Shown: positions 1-6,229 of the stretch, piece by piece | How positions within the stretch are numbered: the first letter of the stretch is position 1 | Layout: each line of letters starts with the position of its first letter | DNA from: JBCBTJ01 sp039818665 | Lineage (GTDB): Bacteria; Pseudomonadota; Alphaproteobacteria; Caulobacterales; Hyphomonadaceae | Length of the DNA stretch: 18,238 nucleotides | NCBI GenBank assembly: GCA_039818665.1 | Contig: JBCBTJ010000054.1 | Location: forward strand, 1-18,238 | Reading direction: 5' to 3' | Position numbers and translations under genes: made by a program | The notes under the pieces: model-generated | The model's database searches: none | What the model was told of the DNA's origin: nothing | What the model saw: only the letters and a program-made list of their open reading frames with translations

Positions 1-411
1 CAATATCTCTATGCGCTGATGCCGGAGCCGGAAGCGCTCGCCGATTATCATTCCTACACGCCCTACCACATCATCGAGCAGCTTCAGCTTCTCGTCTGGG
101 CGACCATCGCCTTCGGCGTTCTGAAGGTCATGAAATGGTATCCGGCGGAGATCCCGTCCACAAATCTCGATACGGACTGGCTCTATCGGATTCCCGGCCG
201 CGGACTTCTGTTCTGGGCGGTGGACGCGACGAAAGCGGTCTGGAGCATCGCCTGGGACGCCATGCGCGCCCGCATCAGCGAAATCGTGTCGCGCATTTAC
301 GCCGTCCACGGACCGGAAGGCCAACTCGCGCGCGCCTGGCCGATCGGCTTTATGGCGCTCAGCGTCGCGGCGACGCTTGCGCTTGCGCTTGTCTTCGCCC
401 TCGCCGTGTAG
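1..411 (+). CDS. Mrp/Mnh-type cation/proton antiporter subunit D, 3' end (partial)
   Basis: The reading frame is open from base 1, so the gene begins upstream of the window; 136 residues remain before the TAG at 409-411. The visible part reads PYHIIEQLQLLVWATIAFGVL, then STNLDTDWLYR, then a final hydrophobic helix (about the last 25 residues). That is the C-terminal layout of the proton-conducting subunit D of Mrp (Mnh) antiporters, which resemble NADH dehydrogenase NuoL/M/N. In this family subunit D sits in the inner membrane and takes part in exchanging Na+ or K+ for protons. The L-D-x-D-W-x-Y-R signature before the last helices is typical of subunit D. The key transmembrane lysine and glutamate would lie upstream and cannot be checked. 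An NDH-1-like subunit or a stand-alone proton-conducting transporter is the main alternative. Confidence 0.78.
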   Translation, partial: QYLYALMPEPEALADYHSYTPYHIIEQLQLLVWATIAFGVLKVMKWYPAEIPSTNLDTDWLYRIPGRGLLFWAVDATKAVWSIAWDAMRARISEIVSRIYAVHGPEGQLARAWPIGFMALSVAATLALALVFALAV

Positions 412-434
412 CCGTTTTTTGGTTAACGGGGCGC

Positions 435-458
435 CGACTAACCAGCAAAGATTAGTCG
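435..458. repeat. 7-bp inverted repeat upstream of the DnaA-like gene
   Basis: CGACTAA (435-441) and TTAGTCG (452-458) are perfect inverted arms separated by 10 bases. They lie between the antiporter stop and the next gene. No T-run follows, so an operator or weak terminator hairpin are both possible. A second small dyad, GGCG/CGCC (462-474), lies next to it. Confidence 0.4.
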
Positions 459-563
459 AAAGGCGCAATTCGCCTGACGCGACATACTTTTCGAACACCA
501 TTCGCAGGCTCTTATGGTGACATCCGACCCGACGTAACGGGCGGACGCCAGACGGAGTTCGAC

Positions 564-1007
564 ATGCCATCGCGCCCGCCGTCAGGGGCCGCACCGCCCC
601 ACTACCGCGCCGCCGTCGCCCGAGCGGCCCTCGAAGTTATGTCGGAAGCGTTCAATGTGCCGCTCGCGCGTTTGACCGCCGTCAGCCGACAACGGGGAAA
701 CGTCGCCTTCGCCCGGCAAATGGCGATGTATTTGTGCCACGTGGTCGGGCGGCTGTCGGTCAGGGACGTGGCGCTCGAGTTCCGGCGCGAGCCGTCCACC
801 GTCAGCCACGCCTGCCATGCGATCGAGGATCGTCGCGACATCGCGGTCTTCGAAAAGCAGCTCGTGGTGCTGGAGGAGGCGCTTCTGGAGCGGCTCGAGG
901 AGCGCGTGGCGCCTCACCCGGACAAGATCAGCCCGCGGGAGCCGCGACCCAACGGCGCGCCTGAAAAAAAGTCCTTCGATGTCAGGCTGCGGCTCGCCGC
1001 GTCTTGA
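564..1007 (+). CDS. Stand-alone DnaA domain IV-like DNA-binding protein
   Basis: A 147-residue cytosolic protein made almost entirely of one domain. Residues about 48-92 (ARQMAMYLCHVVG, then SVRDVALEF, then STVSHACHAIEDRRD) align with the DNA-binding domain IV of the replication initiator DnaA. There is no AAA+ ATPase domain, so it cannot be DnaA itself. Short proteins of this type occur in alphaproteobacteria and are presumed to bind DNA; their targets are not known to me. The DnaA-box contact triplet Asp-His-Thr (E. coli 433-435) is Glu76-Pro77-Ser78 here, so binding specificity is probably different. The start is supported by GGAG eight bases before the ATG. It lies 152 bp behind the antiporter gene and ends 25 bp from the convergent sufE. 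The C-terminal ~35 residues are charged and look disordered. Confidence 0.82.
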   Translation: MPSRPPSGAAPPHYRAAVARAALEVMSEAFNVPLARLTAVSRQRGNVAFARQMAMYLCHVVGRLSVRDVALEFRREPSTVSHACHAIEDRRDIAVFEKQLVVLEEALLERLEERVAPHPDKISPREPRPNGAPEKKSFDVRLRLAAS

Positions 1008-1032
1008 GGCGCGGCCCCATCCGCCTTTGGCG

Positions 1033-1455
1033 CTACCCCGCCGCGGCGTCAGCGGCGATCTCACGCATCCGCGTCGCCATGGCGGCGAGGCCGTTCGACC
1101 GCTGCGGGGTGAGATGCCCGGCGAGATCGAGCGGCGCCAGCGCCGCGCCGGCGTCGGTCGCCGAAATCTCCGCGGCCGAGCGGCCGGAGTAAAGCGCCAG
1201 CAGCACGGCGACGAGGCCCTTGACGATATGCGCGTCGGAATCGCCGGCGAACGAGATCACCGCCTCAGGTCCCGTTCCGTCGACAGTGGGCGCGAGCCAG
1301 ACCTGGCTGGCGCAGCCTTTGACCTTGTGCGCCTCGTCCCGCGCGGCCTCAGGATAGGCCGGCAGCGACCGTCCAAGGTCGATCAGGTATTTGTAGCGGT
1401 CGTCCCAATCGTCGAGGAACGCGAAGTCGGAAACAATATCGTCAAACGTCGCCAT
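1033..1455 (-). CDS. sufE: SufE family cysteine desulfuration protein
   Basis: A 140-residue cytosolic protein. SufE accepts the persulfide sulfur made by the cysteine desulfurase SufS and passes it to the SufBCD scaffold during Fe-S cluster assembly. The N terminus (MATFDDIVSDFAFLDDWDDR, then YKYLIDLGRSLP) and the motif KVKGCASQVWL are diagnostic. Cys48 in that motif corresponds to the sulfur-accepting Cys51 of E. coli SufE. The frame runs further upstream to a TTG, but I chose the ATG at 1455 because the family's conserved sequence begins directly after it; no strong ribosome binding site is visible. No other suf gene is adjacent, so this is an orphan sufE as seen here. A CsdE-type partner for another desulfurase is the alternative. 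Confidence 0.93.
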   Translation of the reverse strand: MATFDDIVSDFAFLDDWDDRYKYLIDLGRSLPAYPEAARDEAHKVKGCASQVWLAPTVDGTGPEAVISFAGDSDAHIVKGLVAVLLALYSGRSAAEISATDAGAALAPLDLAGHLTPQRSNGLAAMATRMREIAADAAAG

Positions 1456-1576
1456 GCCGATCGAGTTAGGCGTGCGCGAAGCGAAACGCAACGCGCCGCC
1501 CGGTCGCGGGTGAGACCGCGGGCCAGGTCCTCGGTAGGGCCGCAGGTAGAACCGGAAGCAGGGCCCGCGAAAGTCG

Positions 1577-1900
1577 CTATTCCGGGGTCGTCAGTCTGAG
1601 GCCGATCGCGCCGATGAGAATGAGCAGGATAAAAAGATACTGCGGGGGCCCGAGCTTCTGACCAAACAACAAAAGTCCGATGACCGCCGCGGCCATAATG
1701 CCAAGGCCCGCCCAAACGGCGTACGCGACGCCCACCGGGATGACTTTGATCGCCGGCGCAAAGAACCAGAAGGACGTTGAGTAAGCGGCGATTGCGCCAA
1801 AGCCGATGAGCGGCTTTTCGAAGCCTTCCGACATTTTCAACAGCGTCGTTCCCGCCACCTCAAAACTGACGGCGATCAACAATAGCACCCACGCGGTCAT
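1577..1900 (-). CDS. Small multidrug resistance (SMR) exporter, EmrE-like
   Basis: A 107-residue, four-helix inner-membrane protein. SMR proteins work as dimers and exchange cationic compounds for protons. Every EmrE landmark falls at the same residue number: Glu14 in helix 1 (the coupling acid), Tyr40, and Trp63 within IPVGVAYAVWAGLG. The loop KMSEGF after helix 1 also matches the drug-exporting EmrE/QacE branch better than the guanidinium (Gdx/SugE) branch, though substrate cannot be settled by eye. The start at 1900 is set by GGGAGA six bases upstream; an extension to 1924 would run into the terminator of the gene behind it. It is co-directional with sufE, with 121 bp between them. Confidence 0.93.
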   Translation of the reverse strand: MTAWVLLLIAVSFEVAGTTLLKMSEGFEKPLIGFGAIAAYSTSFWFFAPAIKVIPVGVAYAVWAGLGIMAAAVIGLLLFGQKLGPPQYLFILLILIGAIGLRLTTPE

Positions 1901-1906
1901 GCCCGT

Positions 1907-1912
1907 TCTCCC
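1907..1912 (-). promoter_or_regulatory. Ribosome binding site fixing the SMR start
   Basis: GGGAGA on the minus strand, six bases before the ATG at 1900. It argues against the longer in-frame start at 1924. Confidence 0.7.
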
Positions 1913-1922
1913 ATTCGAGTAC

Positions 1923-1953
1923 AAAAAAAAGCCGCCGGCGCGACGCCAGCGGC
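1923..1953 (-). terminator. Intrinsic terminator of the exported-protein gene
   Basis: On the minus strand, GCCGCTGGCG (1953-1944) pairs fully with CGCCGGCGGC (1940-1931), giving a 10-bp stem with one G-T wobble and a 3-base loop. Eight T residues (1930-1923) follow at once. It lies 46 bp past the stop at 2000 and is the cleanest rho-independent terminator in the window. It separates that gene from the SMR gene. Confidence 0.9.
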
Positions 1954-1999
1954 TCTTAAGTATAGCCTAGTCAGGATTGGTGATGGAGAGAAAAGCGCG

Positions 2000-3016
2000 T
2001 CAGTTCGCGGCTGCGACCCAGCCGATGCACCCGGCGACGTCATTCAGCGCGTGTTCGCCGAGGCAAAACGCCTCTTCATAGGGCGTGCGCGTCGCCGCGA
2101 TGCACTGGTTCAACGTCAGGGTCGCCATGGACAGGCACTGGTCGGACTTCCGGTTCTGGGAGTAGACCTCAATGATTTTCGGATTGAGCGCGTCGATTGA
2201 GTAGCGCACGGCGAGATTGAGGATGCGGTCCATCACGGCGTCCGACGTGGAGTCCGCGTCGTTCGGCGCTTCGCGCGCGCCCCAGTCCGGCGACCATTCG
2301 CCTGAAAGGCTCGTCAGCGCCGGCGCAATGACGCCCTTGCCGCCTTCGCGTTTGGGTATGTCCGGAGCGGCGGGGTAGGGCCGGCTCTGCGCAAAAGCCT
2401 GCGCTTCGGAAAGACGCTTTTGCGCCGGCGACAGCTTCACCTTGCCCCAGCGAGTCTTTTGCATGGCGTAGGCCTGCTGCTTGAACGCCTCGCCAAGGGT
2501 GACGATCCGAGCGCCGTCCGCAACGGTCGTCTTGAGCACGCGGTCAATCGCTGCGTCGGCGCCGTCGAGCTTGCGCGCAAATCGCGGATTTTCGCCGAGT
2601 TCCGCAAGCAGCGCGTCGCGGCCTTTCAGGCGCGTGCCCTTCTTGCGCTTGTTCGACTTCACATAGCCCTCAACCGCTTCGGCGAACTCGTCGCTCTCCG
2701 CCGCGATCAGCGCGGCGTAGGCCATCCAGCCGCCGGACAGGCCTTTCGCGTTATGAGCCGACAACAGCCGGTGCGCTTCCCTTGTGGTCTCGGCGCTCGT
2801 GAACGGGATCTCTTCAATCTTGGCGACGTCCTGGCGGAACTGCACATACGCCGCGGCCTGGCGTTCGAGGGTCGGCTGCGCCGGTTGCGCAAGCGAGTCC
2901 GCGCCCGCCCCGCTCGTCGCCGCGAACGCCGTTAAAGAGACCGCGCCCCAGCACATAATCCGCACCGCGCCTCCGGTTCTCGCGACGATCGCCCTGAACA
3001 TCCCTTTACTCGTCAT
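2000..3016 (-). CDS. Exported protein of unknown function with a four-cysteine C terminus
   Basis: A 338-residue protein that I cannot place in a named family. The N terminus has a basic stretch (RAIVARTGGAVR), a hydrophobic core (IMCWGAVSLTAFAA) and a likely cleavage site after AGA, so it is probably secreted to the periplasm by Sec. The mature part is mostly helical and charged, with SGGWMAYAALIAAESDEFAEA early and FKQQAYAMQKTRWGK in the middle. The last 45 residues hold four evenly spaced cysteines (Cys294, 305, 318, 330), which would suit two disulfides. The start at 3016 is chosen because GGGAG sits six bases upstream; a longer form to 3043 has no such site. It is a single-gene unit closed by the terminator at 1923-1953. 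Confidence 0.8.
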   Translation of the reverse strand: MTSKGMFRAIVARTGGAVRIMCWGAVSLTAFAATSGAGADSLAQPAQPTLERQAAAYVQFRQDVAKIEEIPFTSAETTREAHRLLSAHNAKGLSGGWMAYAALIAAESDEFAEAVEGYVKSNKRKKGTRLKGRDALLAELGENPRFARKLDGADAAIDRVLKTTVADGARIVTLGEAFKQQAYAMQKTRWGKVKLSPAQKRLSEAQAFAQSRPYPAAPDIPKREGGKGVIAPALTSLSGEWSPDWGAREAPNDADSTSDAVMDRILNLAVRYSIDALNPKIIEVYSQNRKSDQCLSMATLTLNQCIAATRTPYEEAFCLGEHALNDVAGCIGWVAAAN

Positions 3017-3022
3017 CCACTG

Positions 3023-3027
3023 CTCCC
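3023..3027 (-). promoter_or_regulatory. Ribosome binding site fixing the start at 3016
   Basis: GGGAG on the minus strand, six bases before the ATG at 3016. It favours this start over the in-frame ATG at 3043 and the internal ATG at 3001. Confidence 0.65.
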
Positions 3028-3477
3028 GAACCAAACTAACCAACCATGGATGGCCCTACCGGACCCATACAGTTTTCGGATGGCGTTCCGGCCCGCCATT
3101 GGCGAGTGAGACCCGGATTTCAACAAACGAACAGCTCTCGGGCGACCATCGCCGCCCGGGCCACTGCCAAATTCATCGAAATCCGTCCTGCTCGCCGCCT
3201 GTTGCGGTTATCCTTCCGCCGAAGCGGCTTGAACCCTGATTGGCCTTCCACCCGAATGGGCAAGCCGCGCCTGACGCGCCGCCCGCCCGAGCACCACCTA
3301 TATCCGCGCCGCTTTAACGGCCCCTCAGATATACTAGCGCCTTTATCGCCAAATTCGAGACGAGTTTCGGGGGCCGCGGCAGGATTTCGTTTTCGCAATG
3401 TGCGCGGATTTTCGTTTCGACTTCAAAACGCGCGACTGCCGGCTCGTTTCATGTTTTGTTAACGAAACGGTCAGACT
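3028..3477. other. Long gene-free stretch between divergent genes
   Basis: No frame here has a recognisable product; the open frames are Arg/Pro-rich and look like chance GC-rich frames. The stretch must hold the promoters of the exported-protein gene (minus) and the kinase gene (plus). A -10-like TATACT lies at 3330-3335 on the plus strand without a convincing -35 box. CGTTTC (3445-3450) and GAAACG (3464-3469) form an inverted repeat around GTTAAC. The right third is visibly richer in A and T than its surroundings, as expected for a regulatory region. I see no RNA gene. Confidence 0.5.
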
Positions 3478-3493
3478 CTTAATATCGATTAAG
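3478..3493. promoter_or_regulatory. Perfect CTTAAT/ATTAAG dyad, possible operator
   Basis: CTTAAT (3478-3483), spacer ATCG, ATTAAG (3488-3493): a perfect 6-bp dyad about 65 bp before the likely kinase start. A GANTC site (GACTC, 3474-3478), the CcrM methylation target in alphaproteobacteria, abuts it. TTAA repeats resemble a CtrA box, but the spacing is six bases and not the canonical seven. Confidence 0.45.
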
Positions 3494-3503
3494 CATGACC
3501 GGT

Positions 3504-3553
3504 CCGCCCTTCGGGCGGCGGTCTGAGCCGCCACCGGGCGGACGATGTTTTTT
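3504..3553 (+). promoter_or_regulatory. Attenuator-like set of alternative hairpins before the kinase
   Basis: Four short segments can pair in sequence. CCGCCC (3504-3509) pairs with GGGCGG (3513-3518). GGCGG (3517-3521) pairs with CCGCC (3528-3532). That same CCGCC pairs with GGCGG (3537-3541). The last hairpin is followed, after six bases, by six T residues (3548-3553). The overlapping pairings are mutually exclusive, as in attenuators. The caveat is that the segment could instead be coding if translation starts at 3495, and GC-rich DNA forms such hairpins easily. Confidence 0.35.
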
Positions 3554-3557
3554 GACG

Positions 3558-4883
3558 ATGGCGAGTGAGGTCAACGAGCCGATGCCGTTCAGCCGCTTGT
3601 TCAGACGGAAGACCGCGACTTCGCCCGGCGCCGCGACTTCGCCAGAGACCCCGAGCGCCGACCTCGCCCTATCGTTCACCGGCGGCCCCGGCGCAGTGGT
3701 CGCGACAATTGATGGCGACGGCCGCATCGTTCACGCGAGCGGCGGCGCGGCGGACATGTTCGCCGGGACGCGCGACGGCGCGATCGGGGTCCGCTTGACG
3801 GACCTGTTCATGCCGGAGGACCGCGCAGCCGTTGAGACCGCTCGCCTCGCCGGCGCGCAGACCCGCCTAACCGCGCGGGCGCGGCGACCGGACGGGGCTG
3901 TCGGGACCTTTGAGCTTATCCTGCCGTCGAAAACCGACGCCGCCGCGGCGGCCCTGATCCTTGACCGGACCGACGAAGAGCGCGCGCGGTCGCGCGAAGC
4001 GCGAAGTCTGGAAGCGGCGCGCGCCGAAGCGCGGTCCGGCGCCTCTGCCCTCGCCGATCTCAGCCATGAGATGAAGACCCCCCTGAACGCGGTCATCGGC
4101 TTCGCCGACGCATTGAGGGAGGAGACGTTCGGGCCGCTGGGCCATCCGCGGTATGCGGAGTATGCGGATCATATCTACGCCTCCGGCGCGCACCTCCTTG
4201 ATCTCGTTAAATCGATCCTCGACCTCGCCCGCATCGAAGCCGACCGGCTCACCCTGTCGCCGGTCATCGCCGATCCCAACAAGGTGGCGGAGGAATGCGC
4301 GGCCATGGTCCGTCAGATGGCCGAAGCCAATGGCCTGACGCTCACGGTCGGGATTGATCCGTCAACGCCGGAATGCGCTTTCGATCCTCGCGCGGTGCGC
4401 CAGATCCTGATCAATCTCCTCACGAACGCGGTCAAGTTCACCAGCGACGGCGCAGTGACGATCAGCGTTGAGACGATCAGCGTTGAGCCGGTCAGCGGCG
4501 GGCCTCGATCGACCGCGGGCGACAGCGGCGAACGCCTCGTCTTCACCGTCGCCGACACAGGCATCGGCATGGACGCGGAGACGCTCGCGAAACTGGGGCC
4601 CCGTTTCACCGAAGCGCAGGGCGCGGGGGTGCGTGGCGCCGACGGGGCGGGCCTTGGCTTGTCGCTCGCATTCAAGCTCGCCGACCTGCATGGCGGCGCG
4701 CTGAAAATGTCCTCCGCACCCGGAGAAGGCGTGACGGCGCGCCTTGAACTGCCGCTCGATCGCAGCGGAGCGATGCGCGCCGCCCCTGCGGCCCCCGCTC
4801 CGGCAACCCCGCTCACACAGCTTGAGCGGATCGAAGCGCGACGCCGCGACGCCGCCCGCCGCCGGGCCCGCGCCGCCGCCTGA
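3558..4883 (+). CDS. Cytosolic PAS-domain sensor histidine kinase
   Basis: About 441 residues from the start used here. Order: a short N-terminal linker, a PAS sensor domain (about 40-140), a short helix, a HisKA dimerisation domain with LADLSHEMKTPLNAVIGF (phospho-acceptor His170), and a HATPase domain with the N box (Asn290 in NLLTNAVKF), G1 box (DTGIGMD, Asp333) and G2 box (GAGLGL, from 363). All catalytic boxes are intact. No membrane helix is present, so it should sense a cytosolic cue or a partner protein. A basic tail (about 20 residues rich in Arg and Ala) ends the protein. No response regulator lies nearby, so it is an orphan kinase. Start choice is open: ATG at 3495, 3558 or 3582, none with a good ribosome site. 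I prefer 3558 because 3495-3557 is hairpin-rich and Pro/Gly/Arg-rich. Confidence 0.9.
   Translation: MASEVNEPMPFSRLFRRKTATSPGAATSPETPSADLALSFTGGPGAVVATIDGDGRIVHASGGAADMFAGTRDGAIGVRLTDLFMPEDRAAVETARLAGAQTRLTARARRPDGAVGTFELILPSKTDAAAAALILDRTDEERARSREARSLEAARAEARSGASALADLSHEMKTPLNAVIGFADALREETFGPLGHPRYAEYADHIYASGAHLLDLVKSILDLARIEADRLTLSPVIADPNKVAEECAAMVRQMAEANGLTLTVGIDPSTPECAFDPRAVRQILINLLTNAVKFTSDGAVTISVETISVEPVSGGPRSTAGDSGERLVFTVADTGIGMDAETLAKLGPRFTEAQGAGVRGADGAGLGLSLAFKLADLHGGALKMSSAPGEGVTARLELPLDRSGAMRAAPAAPAPATPLTQLERIEARRRDAARRRARAAA
4458..4487 (+). repeat. 15-bp in-frame tandem duplication in the kinase
   Basis: The 15-mer ACGATCAGCGTTGAG occurs twice in a row (4458-4472, 4473-4487), encoding TISVE twice. 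A decayed third copy may follow (CCGGTCAGCGGC). It lies between the N and G1 boxes of the ATPase domain, in what should be a surface loop. Confidence 0.9.
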
Positions 4884-4933
4884 TCGCCGCAGCCTGATCG
4901 TCTCTGGCGAAGCCGCGCCAAAGGCGCATTCCG

Positions 4934-4972
4934 CAGGGACATGCCACAGGGACGTGGCGCAGGGACGTGGCG
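4934..4972. repeat. 13-bp tandem repeat, three units
   Basis: Two exact copies of CAGGGACGTGGCG (4947-4959, 4960-4972) follow one diverged copy (4934-4946, three mismatches). They lie between the kinase stop and the DUF1491 gene. No function is evident; slipped-strand expansion is the simplest origin. Confidence 0.85.
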
Positions 4973-5017
4973 CAAAGATAAGAACAACCGGCGCAACGCA
5001 GGGCACGATGGCTTCGG

Positions 5018-5362
5018 ATGGACGGTGATCCGCCTCGACTGAAAACCTCCGTACGGGTCAGCGCCCATTTGCGGCGCGCGCGCGCCGGCGGCGCATTCGC
5101 AACGGTTGCGCGTCACGGCGATGACGACGCCGGCGCGGTGATCGTCAAAACATATCTTGGCCGCGGTCCCGACGGCGCGCCGCGCGCAGCCGCGCACTAC
5201 GAAGCCATTCTCGACGACGGCGCGCGCGGCTGGCGGGTCGCGCTGGACGGCGTGACAGGCGAAGCCGACGTCGACGCCTGGATCGCGCGCGAGATCGACC
5301 GAGACCCTGACGTCTGGGTGCTGGAAATCGAAGACGCTGACGGTCGGGCGTTTCTTCTCTGA
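5018..5362 (+). CDS. DUF1491 family protein
   Basis: A 114-residue cytosolic protein. RLKTSVRVSAHLRRA near the start, then DDAGAVIVKTYLG, and DAWIAREIDRDPDVWVLEIED near the end match the DUF1491 family, which is confined largely to alphaproteobacteria and has no known function. The length is normal for the family. The start lies just before the conserved block; no strong ribosome binding site is visible, and an out-of-frame ATG sits ten bases before. It follows the kinase gene by 134 bp on the same strand and could be co-transcribed with it, but the tandem repeat in the gap leaves that open. Confidence 0.85.
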   Translation: MDGDPPRLKTSVRVSAHLRRARAGGAFATVARHGDDDAGAVIVKTYLGRGPDGAPRAAAHYEAILDDGARGWRVALDGVTGEADVDAWIAREIDRDPDVWVLEIEDADGRAFLL

Positions 5363-5369
5363 ATTCAAA

Positions 5370-5395
5370 GCGGGCCGGCGCCAAAAGGCGCCCGC
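5370..5395 (+). terminator. Hairpin after the DUF1491 gene
   Basis: GGCGCC (5377-5382) and GGCGCC (5387-5392) pair around AAAA, with further GC pairing outside (GCGGG with CCCGC). It starts eight bases past the stop. No T-run follows, so termination strength is uncertain. Confidence 0.35.
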
Positions 5396-5517
5396 CTCCA
5401 ATTGCGGCGAAACGGCGCCGGCGCACCGGCGACGAGAAGAAATCCCCACGCCTGCAACTCATTGTCGCCCAAATTGATCGGTATCCGATTCATCAGCGGC
5501 TGGGGCGCCGCAACTTC

Positions 5518-5524
5518 AGGAGGG
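5518..5524 (+). promoter_or_regulatory. Strong ribosome binding site fixing the start at 5531
   Basis: AGGAGGG lies six bases before the ATG at 5531, a near-ideal Shine-Dalgarno. The frame is open further upstream to 5402, but the signal peptide begins at 5531. Confidence 0.85.
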
Positions 5525-5530
5525 TCTGTT

Positions 5531-6040
5531 ATGCGTTCAGTCCTTGCGTACCCCGTCATTCGTGCGGCCATCGCCGCCGCGGTGACACTTACTTTCATTG
5601 GCCTCGCGCCCGCCGAAGCGCAGCATCGCGACCGGGTGGCGCGCTGCGACGTCGTCTACGATCAGTTTGGCCGCCCAGTCGCGAAGCGCAATTGCGTTTC
5701 TGAGGACCGGTTTTTCAGAGCGGGTCCCAACCGCGCCGGCGCTGTGGCCACTATTGGCCGCGATGGGCGCATCGACCGCCGCGGCCGCCGCGGGGATTTC
5801 TATCGCGGCGAACGTGGACGTCGCGGCGGCCGTGACATCGTCTTTCGGGACGTCATTCCGGCGCGGGGGCGCGCGCGGATTATCGTCACCGAAGAGATCG
5901 TCTATCGCCGTCGCGGACCGCGTCGGATCTGCACGGTGACGCCCGTTGGGGTCGACGCAGGCTTCATCCCCTATCGTCGGCTGGAGCGCGTCGCGGCGCG
6001 CAACTGTTCACGCCGCGCCCGGATCAGGATCCGCGGCTGA
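5531..6040 (+). CDS. Secreted arginine-rich protein of unknown function
   Basis: A 169-residue protein with a clear signal peptide (MRSVLAYPVIRAAIAAAVTL onward, likely cleaved after AEA near residue 30). I count 39 arginines, about 23 percent of the protein, so the mature form is extremely basic. The middle is an Arg/Gly tract (about residues 80-105: RRGRRGDFYRGERGRRGG). On either side are more ordered parts, with beta-like RARIIVTEEIVY and four cysteines, two near the start of the mature protein and two near the end. I recognise no family. A basic periplasmic or surface protein binding an acidic polymer is possible but is inference. It has its own strong ribosome site and a stem-loop behind it, so it may be a single-gene unit. 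Confidence 0.78.
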   Translation: MRSVLAYPVIRAAIAAAVTLTFIGLAPAEAQHRDRVARCDVVYDQFGRPVAKRNCVSEDRFFRAGPNRAGAVATIGRDGRIDRRGRRGDFYRGERGRRGGRDIVFRDVIPARGRARIIVTEEIVYRRRGPRRICTVTPVGVDAGFIPYRRLERVAARNCSRRARIRIRG

Positions 6041-6078
6041 CCTGACGCTGACGTCCCGCAGGCCATGACCTGCTCTCG

Positions 6079-6109
6079 CCGTCCGGCGTCGGATCAAGAC
6101 GCCGGGCGG
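6079..6109 (+). terminator. Stem-loop terminator candidate
   Basis: CCGTCCGGCGTC (6079-6090) pairs with GACGCCGGGCGG (6098-6109) in a 12-bp stem with one G-T wobble and a 7-base loop. It lies 38 bp past the stop at 6040. The following bases (TTCATC) are only weakly T-rich. A smaller hairpin (GCAGG/CCTGC, 6058-6073) precedes it. Confidence 0.6.
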
Positions 6110-6213
6110 TTCATCATGTCAGGCCGAGGCAAGGGCGGTTTCTGGACCACATGTCATGGCGGCGCGCGTTTACCTCGCGCCCCAGGCGCCCTAGCTTTTC
6201 TCGTCAATTGACT

Positions 6214-6220
6214 GAGGAGA
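6214..6220 (+). promoter_or_regulatory. Ribosome binding site for a GTG start
   Basis: GAGGAGA lies nine bases before GTG at 6230. No ATG in the frame would keep the lipoprotein signal, so this site decides the start. Confidence 0.75.
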
Positions 6221-6229
6221 GAACAGCGA

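Noticed and set aside
412..430. Terminator after the antiporter gene
   Set aside because: There is a T-run (GTTTTTT) but only a 5-bp CCGTT/AACGG pairing that includes the T-run in its loop, so it does not have terminator geometry.
3479..3492. A CtrA box (TTAA-N7-TTAA)
   Set aside because: The spacing is six bases, not seven. I kept it only as an unassigned dyad.
4313..5449. A 378-codon open frame on the minus strand
   Set aside because: It crosses the kinase ATPase domain and the DUF1491 gene on the opposite strand. The composition is Arg/Ala/Pro-rich with no motif.
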